Below, in pieces: positions 50,517 through 60,672 of a stretch of 64,000 nt of DNA. The notes under the pieces are model-generated. The model worked only from the letters and a program-made list of their open reading frames with translations. It was not told the origin of the DNA and did no database searches. This DNA is from Dactylococcopsis salina PCC 8305 (GTDB taxonomy: Bacteria > Cyanobacteriota > Cyanobacteriia > Cyanobacteriales > Rubidibacteraceae). Numbering within the stretch: position 1 is the first letter of the stretch; every line of letters begins with the position of its first letter. The stretch spans positions 744,001-808,000 of the forward strand of contig NC_019780.1 in assembly GCF_000317615.1 (NCBI RefSeq), in the 5' to 3' direction. Position numbers and translations under genes: made by a program.

Positions 50517-51497
50517 ATGAGAATAGGAAACCTCAAGAAAATTGGGATCGGAATCGGTCTCCTCATCAGTTTAGGAGGATGTGAAACGTCTAATCCGCCA
50601 ACAGAAACCGATAAACCAACAGTTGTCGCCACCAGTACCATTATTGCTGACTGGACAAAACGCATTGGAGACAATGAAATCAATTTAGTGGGAATTTTAG
50701 AACCAGGAGACGATCCTCACATTTATGAACCCGTACCGAGAGATACCCAACGCTTAGAAGAAGCAGATTTAATTTTATACAACGGCTATCATTTAGAACC
50801 CCAACTGATTAAACTGATTCAAGCAACTGGTGAGAATAGCCGTCAGTTGGCGGTGGGAGAAGTCGTCACCCCTCTCGGTTATGAAGACGAAGAACAAATC
50901 GTTCCTGATCCTCACGTTTGGGGAAATGTAGAGAATGCAGTTTTAATGGTGGAAGCGATACAGGAGGAATTAATCACACTCTCTCCTGAAGATGAAATCC
51001 TTTATCGAGAAAACTTAGATCAATTGGCGATCGAGCTTACCGCGCTTCACAATTGGATTCAGGAACAAATCGACACAATTCCCCCAGAAAACCGTCAATT
51101 AGTCACCACCCATGATGCGTTTCAATACTACGCAGAAACCTATGGATTAGAAGTTGTAGGAACATTAATTGGAATTAGTACAGAAGAAAAGCCCAGTGCG
51201 AAAACTGTCAAAAACCTTGTTGAAGAAGTAAAACAAGCCAATGTTCCCGTTATCTTTGCCGAAACAACCATTAATCCCGCATTAATCGAAACCGTAGCAC
51301 AAGAAGCAGAAGTAAAAGTTGCCGATCAAGAATTATATGCTGATTCAATTGGTGCGTCGGGAACAGAAGCTGACTCATATATCACAATGATGGCTTTAAA
51401 CACAAAAACCATTGTTCGTAACTTAGGAGGAGATTACACGCCATTTACATCTTCTAAATGCCATCCTTGTAGAGACTCCTTATCAAAAGGATTATAA
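50517..51497 (+). CDS. mntC: Mn/Zn-binding periplasmic lipoprotein
   Basis: The 326-residue protein has a signal peptide with the lipobox LGGC (residues 19-22) and the cluster A-I metal-binding protein pattern: GDDPHIYEPVPRDTQRLEEA (first His), DPHVWGNVENAVLMVEAIQE (second His), QLVTTHDAFQYYAETYGLEV and VIFAETTINPALIETVAQ; a late aspartate lies in DSIGASGTEADSY. It should deliver Mn to the MntAB permease. The last 15 or so residues after GGDYTPF derive from antisense of the Uma2 fragment, so the stop has moved. Confidence 0.88.
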   Translation: MRIGNLKKIGIGIGLLISLGGCETSNPPTETDKPTVVATSTIIADWTKRIGDNEINLVGILEPGDDPHIYEPVPRDTQRLEEADLILYNGYHLEPQLIKLIQATGENSRQLAVGEVVTPLGYEDEEQIVPDPHVWGNVENAVLMVEAIQEELITLSPEDEILYRENLDQLAIELTALHNWIQEQIDTIPPENRQLVTTHDAFQYYAETYGLEVVGTLIGISTEEKPSAKTVKNLVEEVKQANVPVIFAETTINPALIETVAQEAEVKVADQELYADSIGASGTEADSYITMMALNTKTIVRNLGGDYTPFTSSKCHPCRDSLSKGL

Positions 51498-51727
51498 ACC
51501 AGATAATCGGGGGTTCTAAAGGTCTGTTCATACAGTTTCTTTTTTACCGTTACATCTGTTTCTGCGGTACTCGGTGACATTAACTCCACAATCACATCGG
51601 GATAACGCCCCGCTTCTTCCCAGACAACCCAACCTTGACGGGGATAACTCCCATCCACATTGAACACCGCAAAAAAGTCGGGGCCTCGAAAGTCGCGATT
51701 TTTCGCTTGAATCGTTTCTGTCTTCAT
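51434..51727 (-). pseudogene. Truncated Uma2-family (DUF820) nuclease
   Basis: The frame reads RDFRGPDFFAVFNVDGSYPR, GRYPDVIVELMSPSTAETDV (PD-ExK-like core) and TPDYLVYNPFDKESLQGWHL. Uma2 proteins normally carry about 70 further residues in front and more behind; both ends are missing. The 3' end overlaps mntC by 64 bases, so it has probably landed in the mntC terminus. Confidence 0.75.
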
Positions 51728-51917
51728 CGTACCAATCCCCCAATTGAGTGATTATTTCTCTATATTTACCGATTTTATCGATCGAAGCGTCTAACGGCTA
51801 GATTAAGGCAAACCGTAACGAATTGGTAAGAAGTTATAAGATTTTTGAGTTGTTGCGTCCCGACTCACGTATGATCAAGGATAAACTTTTGAAAAATTTA
51901 GTAAAGGAGGTTCAACG

Positions 51918-52682
51918 GTGTCATTACCTTTGTTGAACTATACAACTTCTAGCCAAAATCAGCGTGTAGAAGGATATGAAGTCCCTGGTGAAGAACAATT
52001 AAGACCGACTCCAGGCATGATGAACTCTGAAGAAGATGCAGAAGCCACCATCTGGGCGGCTTATCGGCAGATTTTCAGTGAACATCAAATGCTCGCCAGC
52101 AACCGTCAACGGTTCTTAGAATCCCAACTGCGTTACGGTCAAATTACGGTTAAAGATTTTATCTTCGGACTGCTTACCTCTGATCCGTTCCGCCGTTGGA
52201 ACTATGAACCCAACAGCAATTATCGCTTTGTGGAACTCTGTGTTCAACGCGCCCTCGGACGGGATGTTTACAACGAAGCGGAAAAAATTGCTTGGTCAAT
52301 TGTAGTGGGAACTAAAGGCATTAACGGCTTTGTTGAAGATTTACTCAATAGTGAGGAATATCTCAATAATTTCAGTGAGGATACCGTTCCTTATCAACGT
52401 CGTCGTGTTCTCCCTCAAAAAGATCAAGGAGAAACGCCTTTTAACCTTAAAACCCCTCGTTACGGTCCCTATTACCGTCAACAATTGGGCTTCCCGCAAA
52501 TTGTCTGGCAAAATCAAGTCCGTCGCTTTATCCCCCAAGAAAAGCAACCGAAAGCAGGAGACCCTACTCTGTTCTTGAATGTTGCTCGTGGTTTGAGTAG
52601 CGCGAAAGGAAATGCTTTACCGAAAGTGTCAGCGATGAATATTGACTACGATAAGAAAGTTCCTTACCGTAAGTTCAATTAA
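51918..52682 (+). CDS. cpcG: Phycobilisome rod-core linker polypeptide
   Basis: CpcG attaches phycocyanin rods to the phycobilisome core. The 254-residue protein has an N-terminal Pfam00427-type linker domain: [40 protein letters not shown] and [20 protein letters not shown], then a C-terminal arm. The start is GTG 51918, preceded by AAGGAGG 7 bases upstream. The hydrophobic C-terminus seen in the photosystem I-linked CpcL type is absent, so it is the core-attached form. Confidence 0.95.
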   Translation: MSLPLLNYTTSSQNQRVEGYEVPGEEQLRPTPGMMNSEEDAEATIWAAYRQIFSEHQMLASNRQRFLESQLRYGQITVKDFIFGLLTSDPFRRWNYEPNSNYRFVELCVQRALGRDVYNEAEKIAWSIVVGTKGINGFVEDLLNSEEYLNNFSEDTVPYQRRRVLPQKDQGETPFNLKTPRYGPYYRQQLGFPQIVWQNQVRRFIPQEKQPKAGDPTLFLNVARGLSSAKGNALPKVSAMNIDYDKKVPYRKFN

Positions 52683-52847
52683 ATCTGGGGCGTTTACACC
52701 CTAAATTAAGGAGTCACGCTTGTAACAGGGTAATTGGTGTTTCACCGCGAGTTATCTTGTTCAATCGTGGCTCTTTTGCTAATTATCCCTTGTCCGTTGA
52801 TAATGGGAAGGTGACTGTTTTAGAAAATTAGATAAAACTCGCACCTT

Positions 52848-54233
52848 ATGGTCTTAGCAGAAACAACGCAAAAGCAAACTGGATACGACTATCTTCAAGA
52901 AATTAAAGCCTCTCCTAACCAGTCATTACTTCCAATTACCGCTAAAGTGAACGATCGAGGTCATTTAGAAATTGGCGCCTGTGATGTCACTGAATTAGTT
53001 AAACAGTTTGGTTCTCCTCTCTACATCATGGATGAACACAGCATTCGCACTGCTTGTTCTCAGTACCGAGACGGACTCAAAGATCATTATCAAGGAGAAT
53101 CTTTAGTTATTTACGCCTCAAAAGCACTGAACTGTCTAGCGCTTTGTGCCTTGGTCAACAGTGAAGGATTAGGAATTGATGTCGCTTCTGGAGGAGAACT
53201 TTACACCGCGCTACAAGCTGGAGTTGACCCCGAAAAAATCTACTTTCATGGCAATAATAAATCTGTTGCTGAACTCGAACAAGCGATCGAGTGCGGTTGT
53301 ACCATTGTTGCTGACAATTGGTTAGAATTAAAAACTTTAGCCAGTTTCAATGCTAATCACGCTCCGAAAGTGATGTTACGGATTACACCTGGCATTGAAT
53401 GTCACACCCATGAGTATATTCGCACGGGACACCTGGATAGTAAGTTTGGTTTTGATCCAAATCAAGTCCCAGAAGTATTGGACTTTTTAACGAAAACCTC
53501 CAACTTAGATTTTGTCGGTGTTCATGCTCATATTGGCTCTCAAATCTTTGAACGTCAACCCCATCAAGACTTAGCAGGTGTGTTAGTCAAATGGCTGAAA
53601 GCCGCCCAAGAATTGGGATTACCCGCACGAGAATTAAATGTTGGCGGTGGCTTAGGGATTCGCTACACGGAAGCCGATGATCCCCCCAGTATTACCGAAT
53701 GGACAAGCGCGGTGGCGAAAGCAGTCACTATGGCTTGTGAACAATTGCAAGTTTCTCTCCCCAAATTAATCTGCGAACCAGGTCGCTCTTTAGTGGGAAA
53801 TACAGGAATTACTGCTTATACAGTGGGCGCTCGTAAAGAAGTGCCAGAGATTAGAACTTACATTGCGGTAGATGGGGGAATGTCTGACAATGCGCGTCCG
53901 ATTACCTATCAAGCGGAATATCGATCGATGCTAGGGAATAAAATGTCAGAAACCGCAACCGAAACTGTTACCGTTGCGGGAAAACATTGTGAGTCTGGTG
54001 ATATTTTAATTCAATCCGCTTCACTCCCAAAAACAGTCTCAGGAGATACCTTAGTTATCACTAGCACGGGTGCTTATGGGTATAGCATGGCTTCCAACTA
54101 TAATCGCCTACTCCGTCCGGGAATGGTATTAGTTTACAAAGGAACAGCAGACATGATGGTTGAACGGGAAACCTATGAAGATTTAATTGCTCAAGATAAG
54201 TTCCCCGAAAGACTGAAAACAGTTGACAATTGA
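52848..54233 (+). CDS. lysA: Diaminopimelate decarboxylase
   Basis: LysA makes lysine from meso-diaminopimelate. The 461-residue PLP enzyme has LVIYASKALNCLALCALVNS (Schiff-base lysine), VGVHAHIGSQIFE, ELNVGGGLGIRYTEADDPPS and ICEPGRSLVGNTGITAYTVG, all canonical. ATG at 52848. It is followed by cdaA with its stop lying 80 bases before the preferred cdaA start, so the two are probably in one operon. Confidence 0.95.
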   Translation: MVLAETTQKQTGYDYLQEIKASPNQSLLPITAKVNDRGHLEIGACDVTELVKQFGSPLYIMDEHSIRTACSQYRDGLKDHYQGESLVIYASKALNCLALCALVNSEGLGIDVASGGELYTALQAGVDPEKIYFHGNNKSVAELEQAIECGCTIVADNWLELKTLASFNANHAPKVMLRITPGIECHTHEYIRTGHLDSKFGFDPNQVPEVLDFLTKTSNLDFVGVHAHIGSQIFERQPHQDLAGVLVKWLKAAQELGLPARELNVGGGLGIRYTEADDPPSITEWTSAVAKAVTMACEQLQVSLPKLICEPGRSLVGNTGITAYTVGARKEVPEIRTYIAVDGGMSDNARPITYQAEYRSMLGNKMSETATETVTVAGKHCESGDILIQSASLPKTVSGDTLVITSTGAYGYSMASNYNRLLRPGMVLVYKGTADMMVERETYEDLIAQDKFPERLKTVDN

Positions 54234-54312
54234 TCCTGAACAATTGAAAATTAAGAGTAACTGCCCTCTCTCACCGCATCTTCTACAATTTGTTCCTCGT
54301 CTGCTAGACCTA

Positions 54313-55254
54313 ATGAGGCAATCTCAAGGCTTATCTCATTTTCTCTCTCAGCTTCCTAGTTGGCTAATTCCGCTTTTTGATCTTGTCCTAGTTGTTGTTT
54401 TCATTTACTTTGTTATCCGCTTATTAGGAGAGCCACAAAGTCTCACCCGTTGGGTGATTCAAGGATTTATTATCCTGGTGGCGTTACTGTTAAGCAGCAT
54501 TTATGTGAGTCAATGGCTTCAACTGCGATTGTTGAGTTTTGTGCTGGAAAAAATGTTAATTGGGGCGGCGGTGGGAGTGGTGGTGATTCTACAATCTGAG
54601 TTTCGTCGCTTTCTCGAACAACTGGGAAGAGGAGAGTTTCGACAGTTGTTTCCCTCTTCCAGTAATGATAAACTCCAACCGGATAATGTTTTGGATCAAA
54701 TTTTGGATGCTGTGCGAGAATTATCTCAGAAGCGTATCGGAGCGTTACTCTTGTTGGAAACCAACGAACCTCTTGATCCCAGTCAGTTTAGAAGTGCTGG
54801 TGTTACCTTAAATGCAGAAATTTCCAGTGAGTTGATTCAAACCCTGTTTCAAACCACAACCGCTTTACATGATGGTGCGGTGATTTTACGGGGGTCGCGC
54901 ATTGCTTCGGCGGCGGTAATTTTACCCTTGACGGAAAAAAGTTTGTCTAGACAATTGGGGACCCGACACCGAGCCGCGATCGGGATTACAGAACGAGTGT
55001 CTGATTGTTTATGTATTGTGGTGTCCGAGGAAACGGGATCAATTTCTCTCGCGGAACGGGGTAATCTACAACGACCGCTCACCAGAAGCCGCTTAAGAGA
55101 GTTGTTAGAATTAAGGTTTTCCCCCACTGTGGAACGGGAAACAGTGGCTCAAGATTTGAGTCGTTTGACTCGTGAAGTCAGTTCTCAAGGTAAAGCGATT
55201 TTCGATCGCAGTGTCCGTTTATTTTCGTCGAAGTCTCACCGTCGTAAAAAATGA
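54313..55254 (+). CDS. cdaA: Diadenylate cyclase (membrane-bound CdaA type)
   Basis: CdaA makes c-di-AMP from two ATP. Three N-terminal hydrophobic helices ([55 protein letters not shown]) are followed by a DisA_N domain with [20 protein letters not shown] (DGA) and [16 protein letters not shown] (RHR). The frame is open to TTG 54223, but ATG 54313 matches family N-termini better. The end overlaps uppS by 4 bases. The second messenger usually governs potassium and osmotic balance. Confidence 0.93.
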   Translation: MRQSQGLSHFLSQLPSWLIPLFDLVLVVVFIYFVIRLLGEPQSLTRWVIQGFIILVALLLSSIYVSQWLQLRLLSFVLEKMLIGAAVGVVVILQSEFRRFLEQLGRGEFRQLFPSSSNDKLQPDNVLDQILDAVRELSQKRIGALLLLETNEPLDPSQFRSAGVTLNAEISSELIQTLFQTTTALHDGAVILRGSRIASAAVILPLTEKSLSRQLGTRHRAAIGITERVSDCLCIVVSEETGSISLAERGNLQRPLTRSRLRELLELRFSPTVERETVAQDLSRLTREVSSQGKAIFDRSVRLFSSKSHRRKK

Positions 55255-56006
55255 CTACTAAGCCAACTTTATTACAACAACTCCCCCCTGATTTAGATGG
55301 AAATCGTCTCCCCAAACAAGTGGCGGTGATTATGGATGGGAATGGTCGTTGGGCGGGGCAACGTGGACTCCCTCGCGTGATGGGACATCGTAAGGGAGTG
55401 GATGCGCTGAAAGCTCTCCTGCGCTGTTGTCGAGATTGGGGGATTCCTGGATTAACTGCTTATGCGTTTTCTACGGAAAATTGGGGGCGACCTTCGGAAG
55501 AGGTGGCGTTTTTAATGACCTTGTTTGAGCGGGTGTTACGGCGAGAATTGGCAGAAATGATGAGGGAACAAGTACGGATTCGCTTTGTGGGGAATTTGAG
55601 TGCGCTTCCCGATTCGTTACAAGCGGAAATTGCAGTGGCGATGGAAGAAACGGCAAATAATACTGGGATTGAGTTTACGGTGGCGACGAATTATGGCGGG
55701 AGACAGGAGATTTTAAGAGCCTGTCGCTCGATCGCGCAACAAGTCCAAGACGGGGAAATCACCGCCGACGCAATTGATGAACAGTTATTTCGTCAACATC
55801 TCTATACCGCAGATTTACCCGATCCTGATTTATTGATTCGCACCAGTGGGGAAATGCGGATTAGTAATTTCTTGCTTTGGCAACTCGCTTATGCTGAAAT
55901 TTATGTTACGGATACCCTTTGGCCCGATTTCGATCGAAGCGCCTTCCATCAGGCGTTACTTGCCTATCAAAAGCGCGATCGTCGATTTGGTAAAATCCGA
56001 GAATAA
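55251..56006 (+). CDS. uppS: Isoprenyl transferase (undecaprenyl diphosphate synthase)
   Basis: UppS builds the C55 lipid carrier for cell-wall synthesis. The 251-residue protein has [40 protein letters not shown] and [20 protein letters not shown], which are the catalytic and substrate-binding motifs of cis-prenyltransferases. The ATGA overlap with cdaA points to coupled expression. The gene is intact. Confidence 0.95.
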   Translation: MTTKPTLLQQLPPDLDGNRLPKQVAVIMDGNGRWAGQRGLPRVMGHRKGVDALKALLRCCRDWGIPGLTAYAFSTENWGRPSEEVAFLMTLFERVLRRELAEMMREQVRIRFVGNLSALPDSLQAEIAVAMEETANNTGIEFTVATNYGGRQEILRACRSIAQQVQDGEITADAIDEQLFRQHLYTADLPDPDLLIRTSGEMRISNFLLWQLAYAEIYVTDTLWPDFDRSAFHQALLAYQKRDRRFGKIRE

Positions 56007-56054
56007 CTATTGGGAGTCTCATCTTCTTCGATCGAACCTTATTGGGGGATCAGC

Positions 56055-57167
56055 ATGAACCTTGAACCTTACCGAGTCTGTATCACTCTGGGAACACGCC
56101 CAGAAGCCATTAAACTTGCTCCTGTCATCAAACAGTGTCAAAAATCCCCCTTACTGAAAACCTCCGTAATTCTGACCGGACAACATCGGGAAATGGTCGC
56201 TCAGGTGATGAACCTCTTTCATCTGGATGCAGATCAAGACCTAAAAATCATGCAAGCGGAACAAAGCCTCAGCGACATCACCTGTCGGAGTTTACAAGGA
56301 CTAGAAACCCTCTTTACCGACATCCCACCCCACTTAGTCATCGTCCAAGGCGACACCACCACCGCTTTTGCCGCCGCCTTAGCCGCCTTTTACCAACAGA
56401 TTCCCATTGCTCATGTCGAAGCTGGACTCCGTTCCTACAACCTATATAATCCTTATCCCGAAGAAGCCAACCGCCGTCTAATTGGTCAACTAGCGCAACT
56501 TAATTTTGCTCCCACCGCAGCCGCCGTCAAAAACTTGAACGACTCAGGAGTCATCGGAGAAGTTCATCTCACTGGAAACACCGTCATTGATGCACTTTTA
56601 ACCATGGCACAGCGACATCCTCCCTGTGAGATCAAAGGACTCAATTGGGATGATTATCGAGTTTTACTAGCCACCGTTCACCGCCGAGAAAATTGGGGAG
56701 AACCTCTCACCGATATTATTAAAGGCATCCAACTGATCTTAGATCAATTTCCCGACACCGCCTTATTACTCCCCCTACACCGTAACCCGACCGTTCGCCA
56801 ACCCCTGCAAAGCGCTTTCGGAGAGCATCCTCGCGTCTTTCTCACCGAACCTTTAGATTACGCGCAATTAGTGGGCGCAATGCAACGCTGTTGCCTCTTA
56901 TTAACCGACTCTGGAGGATTACAAGAAGAAGCCCCCAGTTTAGGAAAACCCGTCTTAGTCTTACGGGATAACACCGAACGCACAGAAGCCGTAACCGCAG
57001 GAACAGCGCGGTTAGTGGGAACAAACCCTGAGCAAATCTTAAAAATAGCCAGTGAACTCCTCGAAGATCACGAAGTCTATCAGCGCATGGCAATGGCAAT
57101 CAATCCCTTTGGCGATGGACAAGCCGCTAACCGCATTGTTAGCATCATTGAGCGTTATCTACAGTAG
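56055..57167 (+). CDS. wecB: UDP-N-acetylglucosamine 2-epimerase
   Basis: The 370-residue protein has VCITLGTRPEAIKLAPVIKQ, VIVQGDTTTAFAAALAAFYQ, IAHVEAGLRSYNLYNPYPEE and LLTDSGGLQEEAPSLGKPVL, typical of non-hydrolysing WecB/MnaA. It makes UDP-ManNAc for surface polysaccharide. TTG at 56010 is also in frame, but ATG 56055 is preferred. It follows uppS by 48 bases and may belong to the same operon. Confidence 0.92.
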   Translation: MNLEPYRVCITLGTRPEAIKLAPVIKQCQKSPLLKTSVILTGQHREMVAQVMNLFHLDADQDLKIMQAEQSLSDITCRSLQGLETLFTDIPPHLVIVQGDTTTAFAAALAAFYQQIPIAHVEAGLRSYNLYNPYPEEANRRLIGQLAQLNFAPTAAAVKNLNDSGVIGEVHLTGNTVIDALLTMAQRHPPCEIKGLNWDDYRVLLATVHRRENWGEPLTDIIKGIQLILDQFPDTALLLPLHRNPTVRQPLQSAFGEHPRVFLTEPLDYAQLVGAMQRCCLLLTDSGGLQEEAPSLGKPVLVLRDNTERTEAVTAGTARLVGTNPEQILKIASELLEDHEVYQRMAMAINPFGDGQAANRIVSIIERYLQ

Positions 57168-57411
57168 GTTCGGTGAAGTTTACGAAACCCAACAGCAATC
57201 AGTGACCAGTTACCAGTTACCAGTTGTGCTTGATCTAATCAGTTACTTAGTAGCTCACAATCTGTTACGAATTAATTGCTTACTATTCACTATTCACCGT
57301 TTACTGATCACTGATCACTGATCACTGGCCACTGTAAAAGGTTCGGTGAAGTTTACGAAACCCAACAGCAATCAGTGACCAGTTACCAGTTACCAGTTGT
57401 GCTTGATCTAA

Positions 57412-57567
57412 TCAGTTTAAGCCAATGGTTTTTGTCGGACCGAAATGAGTCATCAAATCGAGATAAAAATAATGATCGATATTTTGGCGACTCTCTACAA
57501 AATCTCGTTGCTGTTTTAACTGAAATTGTTTAATGGCTTCCTTTTTGATGGCACTTGAGTTAGCATT
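57412..57567 (-). pseudogene. Unrecognised coding remnant
   Basis: On the minus strand the frame is open for about 50 codons: SSAIKKEAIKQFQLKQQRDF and VESRQNIDHYFYLDLMTHFG, ending PTKTIGLN. Codon use and composition look like real coding sequence, but there is no start and a stop precedes it in frame. A repeat copy abuts its 3' end. I cannot name the family. Confidence 0.35.
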
Positions 57568-57658
57568 TTAAGACGACAATTAAAACGACAATTTTTTATT
57601 ACTTCTATAAGACTTTTTAAGAAGTATTCCTTTAATTTTGGGGTAAAATCAAGGAAAA

Positions 57659-57774
57659 TATAGCAATCCTAAATGAATTGTAAATTGTTTTTGCCCCCAA
57701 ATCCTCACTTCGCTCCGGCCAATTCTGGGGGCTTCGATGAATCAAAATTTCACATAAGAAATAGGACGGCTATA
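57659..57774. mobile_element. MITE related to the element at 22553
   Basis: The left end TATAGCAATCCTAAAT matches the element at 22553, and the right end (ATAGGACGGCTATA) is a diverged inverted repeat of it. The centre (CCTCACTTCGCTCCGGCC) is the reverse complement of that in the other copy. No gene is present. Confidence 0.6.
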
Positions 57775-57861
57775 GCAAACAAACTTCAGGAAAGGTAACA
57801 ATTGATAAGAGAGTGATCAGAAATTTTCTAAGATTGAATTAGCCACAAAGGAGAAACTTCA

Positions 57862-59214
57862 ATGAGTCCAGAAATCACTTTACCCATTTTAGCTCATATT
57901 ATTCAGCCCTCTCGCGAAAGTCTAACTCAGGATTGGCAAGACAGAAAAATAACTGGAATCGAAACTGATACTCGTGTTTTAAAGCCAGGAGAAGTGTTTG
58001 TTGCTTTGGTGGGAGAAAAATTTGATGGTCATCACTTTCTAGAAAATGCGGTTCGATCGAGGGCGAGTGCATTAATTTTAAATCAGGATTTTTCGGGAAC
58101 AATTCCTGATGAGATTCCTCAATTTTATGTCCAAAATACGCTCACTGCTTATCAAAAAATCGCTCACTGGTGGCGACAACAACATCAAATCCCTGTTATT
58201 GGAATTACGGGATCAGTGGGGAAAACCACAACCAAAGAATTAATTGCAGGAGTTTTGTCTCGCTATGGCAAAGTGTTAAAAACCGAGGGAAACTATAATA
58301 ATGAAATTGGTGTCCCGAAAACGCTCTTGCGGTTGAACGCCGAACATGATTACGCTGTGGTAGAAATGGCAATGCGTGCCAAGGGAGAAATTGCTCAACT
58401 TACTGATATTACTCAGCCTACCATCGGGTTGATTACAAATGTGGGAACGGCTCATATTGGTCGTTTAGGCTCAAGAAGCGCGATCGCACAGGCAAAATGT
58501 GAACTCTTGGCACAAATGCCCAAGACAGCCACTGCTATCCTTAACCATGATAACCAACGTTTAATCAATACTGCCGCCACTGTGTGGGAAGGAAACACTC
58601 TCACCTATGGTTTAGAAGGGGGAGACATTCACGGGCGCTTAATCGACTCGGAAACCCTCGCTGTGGATGATTTTAATTTCCCTCTCCCCCTCGCGGGAAC
58701 TCATAATGCGTCCAACTATCTGGCAGCGATTACTGTTGCTAAAGCACTTAACCTCGATTTAACCCCCTTACAAGCAGGGATTGAGGTAACATTACCAGGA
58801 GCGCGATCGCGTCGTCATGTTCTTCCTAACGATATCCTTTTCCTCGACGAAACCTATAACGCAGGAGTGGAATCAATGATCGCATCCTTACAACTGCTTA
58901 AAGACACGCCAGGAAAGCGTCACCTCGCGGTTTTAGGCACAATGAAAGAATTAGGATCAGAATCCGCCTCCCTACATTCGCAAGTGGGAGACACGATCGC
59001 ACGACTTCATCTTGATCATCTTTTAGTTTTGGTCGATGAACCAGAAACCGAAGCGATTGCGACAGCAGCAACTGCGATTAAAAGTGAATGTTTCGAGGAT
59101 AAAAACGCCTTAGTGAACCGTTTGCGAGAGATTTTAACGCCAGGCGATCGAGTGTTATTCAAAGCCTCTCATTCCGTTGGCTTAGACCAAGTTTTAGCTC
59201 AGTTTATCAATTAG
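57862..59214 (+). CDS. murF: UDP-N-acetylmuramoyl-tripeptide--D-alanyl-D-alanine ligase
   Basis: MurF adds D-Ala-D-Ala to the peptidoglycan precursor. The 450-residue protein has the Mur N-domain (GIETDTRVLKPGEVFVALVG), ATP-binding VIGITGSVGKTTTKELIAGV, and the later FPLPLAGTHNASNYLAAITV, PGARSRRHVL and FLDETYNAGVESMIASLQ. The start ATG 57862 follows GGAGAAAC. It is intact and stands alone between repeat-rich gaps. Confidence 0.95.
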   Translation: MSPEITLPILAHIIQPSRESLTQDWQDRKITGIETDTRVLKPGEVFVALVGEKFDGHHFLENAVRSRASALILNQDFSGTIPDEIPQFYVQNTLTAYQKIAHWWRQQHQIPVIGITGSVGKTTTKELIAGVLSRYGKVLKTEGNYNNEIGVPKTLLRLNAEHDYAVVEMAMRAKGEIAQLTDITQPTIGLITNVGTAHIGRLGSRSAIAQAKCELLAQMPKTATAILNHDNQRLINTAATVWEGNTLTYGLEGGDIHGRLIDSETLAVDDFNFPLPLAGTHNASNYLAAITVAKALNLDLTPLQAGIEVTLPGARSRRHVLPNDILFLDETYNAGVESMIASLQLLKDTPGKRHLAVLGTMKELGSESASLHSQVGDTIARLHLDHLLVLVDEPETEAIATAATAIKSECFEDKNALVNRLREILTPGDRVLFKASHSVGLDQVLAQFIN

Positions 59215-59871
59215 GGTTTGCTGAAAAAGTCCATTGGTTGGTTGAGTAAGGCAAGAGGCAAGAGGCAAAAGGCTTGCATGCAAGAGGCAAAAGGCTTGCA
59301 TGCAAGAGGCAAGGTGCGTGACGATTGAACCATCAATGAACTTGCATTTTTACCTGAACTTAATCGCCTCAAATCCTTATTTGGTAAAACTTTCAGTTTC
59401 CCAACAGCAAGCTCTACAAATACATTCCTGAAAGCCCCCCAAATTTGGGGGGTTTGGGGGGCTAAGATCAGGTTCAGGTAATTGCTGATAATTGGTGTTG
59501 GGTTTCGTAAACTCCACCCATTGCAGTGACCAGTGATCAGTGATCAGTAAGCAGTAAGCAGTGAATAGTGAATAGTAAGCAATTAATTCGTAACAGATTG
59601 TAAGCTACTAAGTAACTGATTAGATCAAGAACAACTGGTAACTGGTAACTGGTCACTGGTCACTGGTCACTGGTCACTGATTTTCGTAACAGATTGTAAG
59701 CTACTAAGTAACTGATTAGATCAAGAACAACTGGTAACTGGTAACTGGTCACTGGTCACTGATTGGTGTTGGGTTTCGCGTGGAGACGTTCCATGGAACG
59801 TCTCTACCCAACCTACTTTTAAATTGAGTGTCCAATAACAAATAACGAGTAACAAACAACAAATAACAATC
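59215..59871. repeat. Repeat-filled intergenic region
   Basis: It contains GGCAAAAGG units each with the palindrome CTTGCATGCAAG (59268-59310), a CCCCCCAAATTTGGGGGG hairpin, CCAGTGATCAG-type heptamers, and a roughly 100-bp segment (TTCGTAACAGATTGTAAGCT ...) repeated at about 59587-59687 and 59687-59762. The AGACGTTCCATGGAACGTCT palindrome recurs at 59785-59804. I see no gene. Confidence 0.85.
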
Positions 59872-60672
59872 TTAATATCCAGTCGCCGCCACATCTAAAC
59901 TATAACTAAACTCTACTCGCTTAACCTTGGTTTCATAACTGCCATCAGGATACAGCCAAAGCAGTCTAAAACCAGGTTCTCTATTTTCATCGAGAGCAAA
60001 TTGTTTGCTTTTTGGTTTAAACTGGACAGAACTAGAAGGACTGGCTAAGTAATGCACTCCTGCTCGATCGCGCCCCCAATCCTGATGGATATGTCCAAAC
60101 AAAACTAAACGCACTTGGGAATATTGATCTAAAACTTTAAATAAAGCATCAGGATTTTGTAAACAACTTTTATCAATCCAATCACAATCAATCAAAAATG
60201 GCGGATGATGTAACGTCACCACAGTGGGATAATTCTTCGCTTTTTCCAGTTCCGAATCTAGCCAACTTAACGTTTCTTCTGTCAAATAACCATAAACTCG
60301 TCCCGAAACCGCAGAATTCAGAAGAATAAATTGCCAACCTTGACAGTGAAAAGATTTATCTCCATAAAACGGAGGATTAGTTAATGCTTTTTCCATGAGA
60401 TGTAATTGATCATGGTTTCCAGGAATCCAATAAGAGGGAATATTAAGCGTCTTCAGTTGTTTGTATAAACGCTCGTAAGACTCTAGGGTTTCATCCTGAG
60501 AAATATCCCCTGTTAATAAAATCCGATCGGGTTGGGGAGTCAAATTTTGGACTTCCTCAATTACTGCGGCTAAAGACTCTTCTGTTCTCAAACCAAGCAA
60601 GTCTCCTTCCCCTGAAGCAAACAGATGAGTGTCAGTGATTTGAGCTATTAAAAGCGGTGAGGCTAACATCAT
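59872..60672 (-). CDS. cpdA: CpdA-like metallophosphoesterase
   Basis: The 266-residue protein has LLIAQITDTHLFASGEGDLL (metal ligands D and H), RILLTGDISQDETLESYERL, YWIPGNHDQLHLMEKAL, VVTLHHPPFLIDCDWIDK and LVLFGHIHQDWGRDRA, all motifs of the class III cyclic nucleotide phosphodiesterase group. It probably hydrolyses 3',5'-cAMP in the cytoplasm, though other phosphodiesters are possible. It is convergent with murF. Confidence 0.85.
   Translation of the reverse strand: MMLASPLLIAQITDTHLFASGEGDLLGLRTEESLAAVIEEVQNLTPQPDRILLTGDISQDETLESYERLYKQLKTLNIPSYWIPGNHDQLHLMEKALTNPPFYGDKSFHCQGWQFILLNSAVSGRVYGYLTEETLSWLDSELEKAKNYPTVVTLHHPPFLIDCDWIDKSCLQNPDALFKVLDQYSQVRLVLFGHIHQDWGRDRAGVHYLASPSSSVQFKPKSKQFALDENREPGFRLLWLYPDGSYETKVKRVEFSYSLDVAATGY

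Larger units (their letters stand above)
57168..57861. repeat. Repeat-filled intergenic region
   Basis: A 76-bp block (AGGTTCGGTGAAGTTTACGA to AGCTTGATCTAATCAGTT-type sequence) occurs twice (about 57169-57244 and 57339-57414). Heptamer runs (TGATCAC/CCAGTTA) and a MITE (57659-57774) fill most of the rest, and one coding remnant lies at 57412-57567. The last 85 bases, before murF, are repeat-free and should hold its promoter. Confidence 0.8.

Noticed and set aside
49610..50683. The longer N-terminus of the mnt ATPase (86 extra residues)
   Set aside because: The extra residues are hydrophobic and unlike an ABC ATPase, and they would overlap the divergent mntC start; ATG 50425 is better.
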